DNA of 64,000 nucleotides from positions 1 to 64,000 of the IMG/VR virus record IMGVR_UViG_3300024346_000045; one strand, 5' to 3'. This stretch comes from a virus. The translations under genes were made by a program, and so were the position numbers. Numbering within the stretch: the stretch's first letter is position 1; each line of letters opens with the position of its first letter. The notes under the pieces were generated by a model that saw only the letters and a list, made by a program, of their open reading frames with translations, ran no database searches and had not been told where the DNA came from. Below are positions 63,363-64,000 of the stretch, piece after piece.

Positions 63363-64000
63363 AGATAATCTTTAAAATTTTGATTTCTTGATAAATCAAA
63401 ATAGCCTATCTCTTTTAACATCAACTCTTTGTTTTCTTGATTGTCACTAATAGCGTTATCAATTTGTTGAATTAAATTTTGAATCTTATGATCAACATCG
63501 CCTCGTTCATTATATAAAAATGGTAAAACGTTTTCCTTAGCAACAGATAAAATGCTAATAGGTAAACGTTTTATACTAGTTCCTCGATCTAATCCGTATG
63601 CTTCAGAAAAAGTTATAGAACTTTTATTCCAGATAGATCTTATCCATTTTATATATTCAGGAATAACTAATAGATTTAACGATGTTAATACTAGTGCAAC
63701 TCTAAAAAAATCTACAGATTTTATCTTTGAAAAATAATTCCTTAAGGTTAAATCTAACTCTTCGAAGTTTGCAGGATACCTAATATAATCATAAGTTTTA
63801 CCAAACCCGTCTATACTAAAATTATGAACATTTTTCTTAAAGTGGTTTAATTTTTCAATTATCTCGTCGTTAATTAATGTTCCATTGGTATGGAAAGTTA
63901 ATATGGTATTTTTTGCATTGCCTGTTTCTATGTATCGATCAATTAATTTAACAACTTTTTTATCATAGAATGGCTCGCCACCACTGGCCTTTATAACTTT
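63329..64000 (-). CDS. Radical SAM protein, C-terminal part (partial)
   Basis: The minus strand is open from the window end to a TGA at 63329-63331. The first visible residues, KVIKASGGEPFYDKKVVKLI, contain the SAM-binding GGEP; ILTFHTNGTLINDEIIEKL and NFSIDGFGKTYDYIRYPANF are later core strands, close to the DGxxxxYxYIRxP block of the twitch-type proteins nearby. The iron-sulphur motif lies beyond the window. The 3' end overlaps the plus-strand SGNH-like gene by 34 bases. 223 residues are visible. Confidence 0.75.
   Translation of the reverse strand, partial: KVIKASGGEPFYDKKVVKLIDRYIETGNAKNTILTFHTNGTLINDEIIEKLNHFKKNVHNFSIDGFGKTYDYIRYPANFEELDLTLRNYFSKIKSVDFFRVALVLTSLNLLVIPEYIKWIRSIWNKSSITFSEAYGLDRGTSIKRLPISILSVAKENVLPFLYNERGDVDHKIQNLIQQIDNAISDNQENKELMLKEIGYFDLSRNQNFKDYLHPLLVDWLTS

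Overview
The window is one continuous piece of a tailed-phage genome of the T4 superfamily (a contractile-tail myovirus). The evidence is a nearly syntenic T4 core: baseplate hub protein gp26, the gp46/gp47 recombination nuclease, late sigma factor gp55, then tube cap, gp53, a gp5-like spike, gp25, gp6, a giant baseplate protein and fibres. Several start sites are preceded by exact or one-mismatch copies of the T4 late promoter box TATAAATA. Base composition is AT-rich (about one third G+C in the coding stretches I counted). The variants of gp26, gp53, gp6, the large fibres and the free-standing GIY-YIG nuclease resemble those of aquatic T4-like phages such as cyanophages and pelagiphages. No photosynthesis or other host-specific gene is present, so the host cannot be named. 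No tRNA, integrase, insertion sequence or CRISPR array was seen.

Layout. 1-1400 (minus): 5' part of an Ala-rich structural gene, possibly the tape measure. 1461-2509 (plus): gp26 and a small gp51-like protein. 2520-3602 (minus): a structural or internal protein. 3603-4071: no gene; this stretch looks like a highly structured non-coding RNA on the minus strand. 4072-8417 (minus): GIY-YIG nuclease, a small protein, gp46, gp47 and gp55, an early replication, recombination and late-transcription operon behind a near-ideal sigma70-type promoter. 8495-42875 (plus): late virion operon of baseplate (tube cap, gp53, large hub protein, gp5-like spike, gp25, gp6), one giant gene of 4834 codons, and a series of tail-fibre and collar genes.

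42945-63362 is an accessory island that starts at a sigma70-type promoter buried in a long hairpin. It encodes four glycosyltransferase-like proteins in two paralogous pairs, two methyltransferase-like proteins, nine radical-SAM proteins (one split into two overlapping genes, one on the minus strand running off the window end), a PP-loop ATPase with a QueC-like cysteine cluster, four SGNH-hydrolase-like proteins (one on the minus strand), a short-chain-dehydrogenase-like protein, a 2-oxoglutarate-oxygenase-like protein and a few unknowns. Genes here overlap by a few bases and appear translationally coupled. The best guess is a pathway that builds or decorates a surface molecule (virion fibre glycan, host envelope sugar or peptide), but the product is not deducible from sequence alone.

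How it works together: early sigma70 promoters would drive gp55 and gp46/47 and the island. gp55 then redirects polymerase to the TATAAATA boxes in front of the structural genes. The hairpin at 42899-42944 would end the late fibre transcript and keep the first island gene closed on any read-through mRNA.
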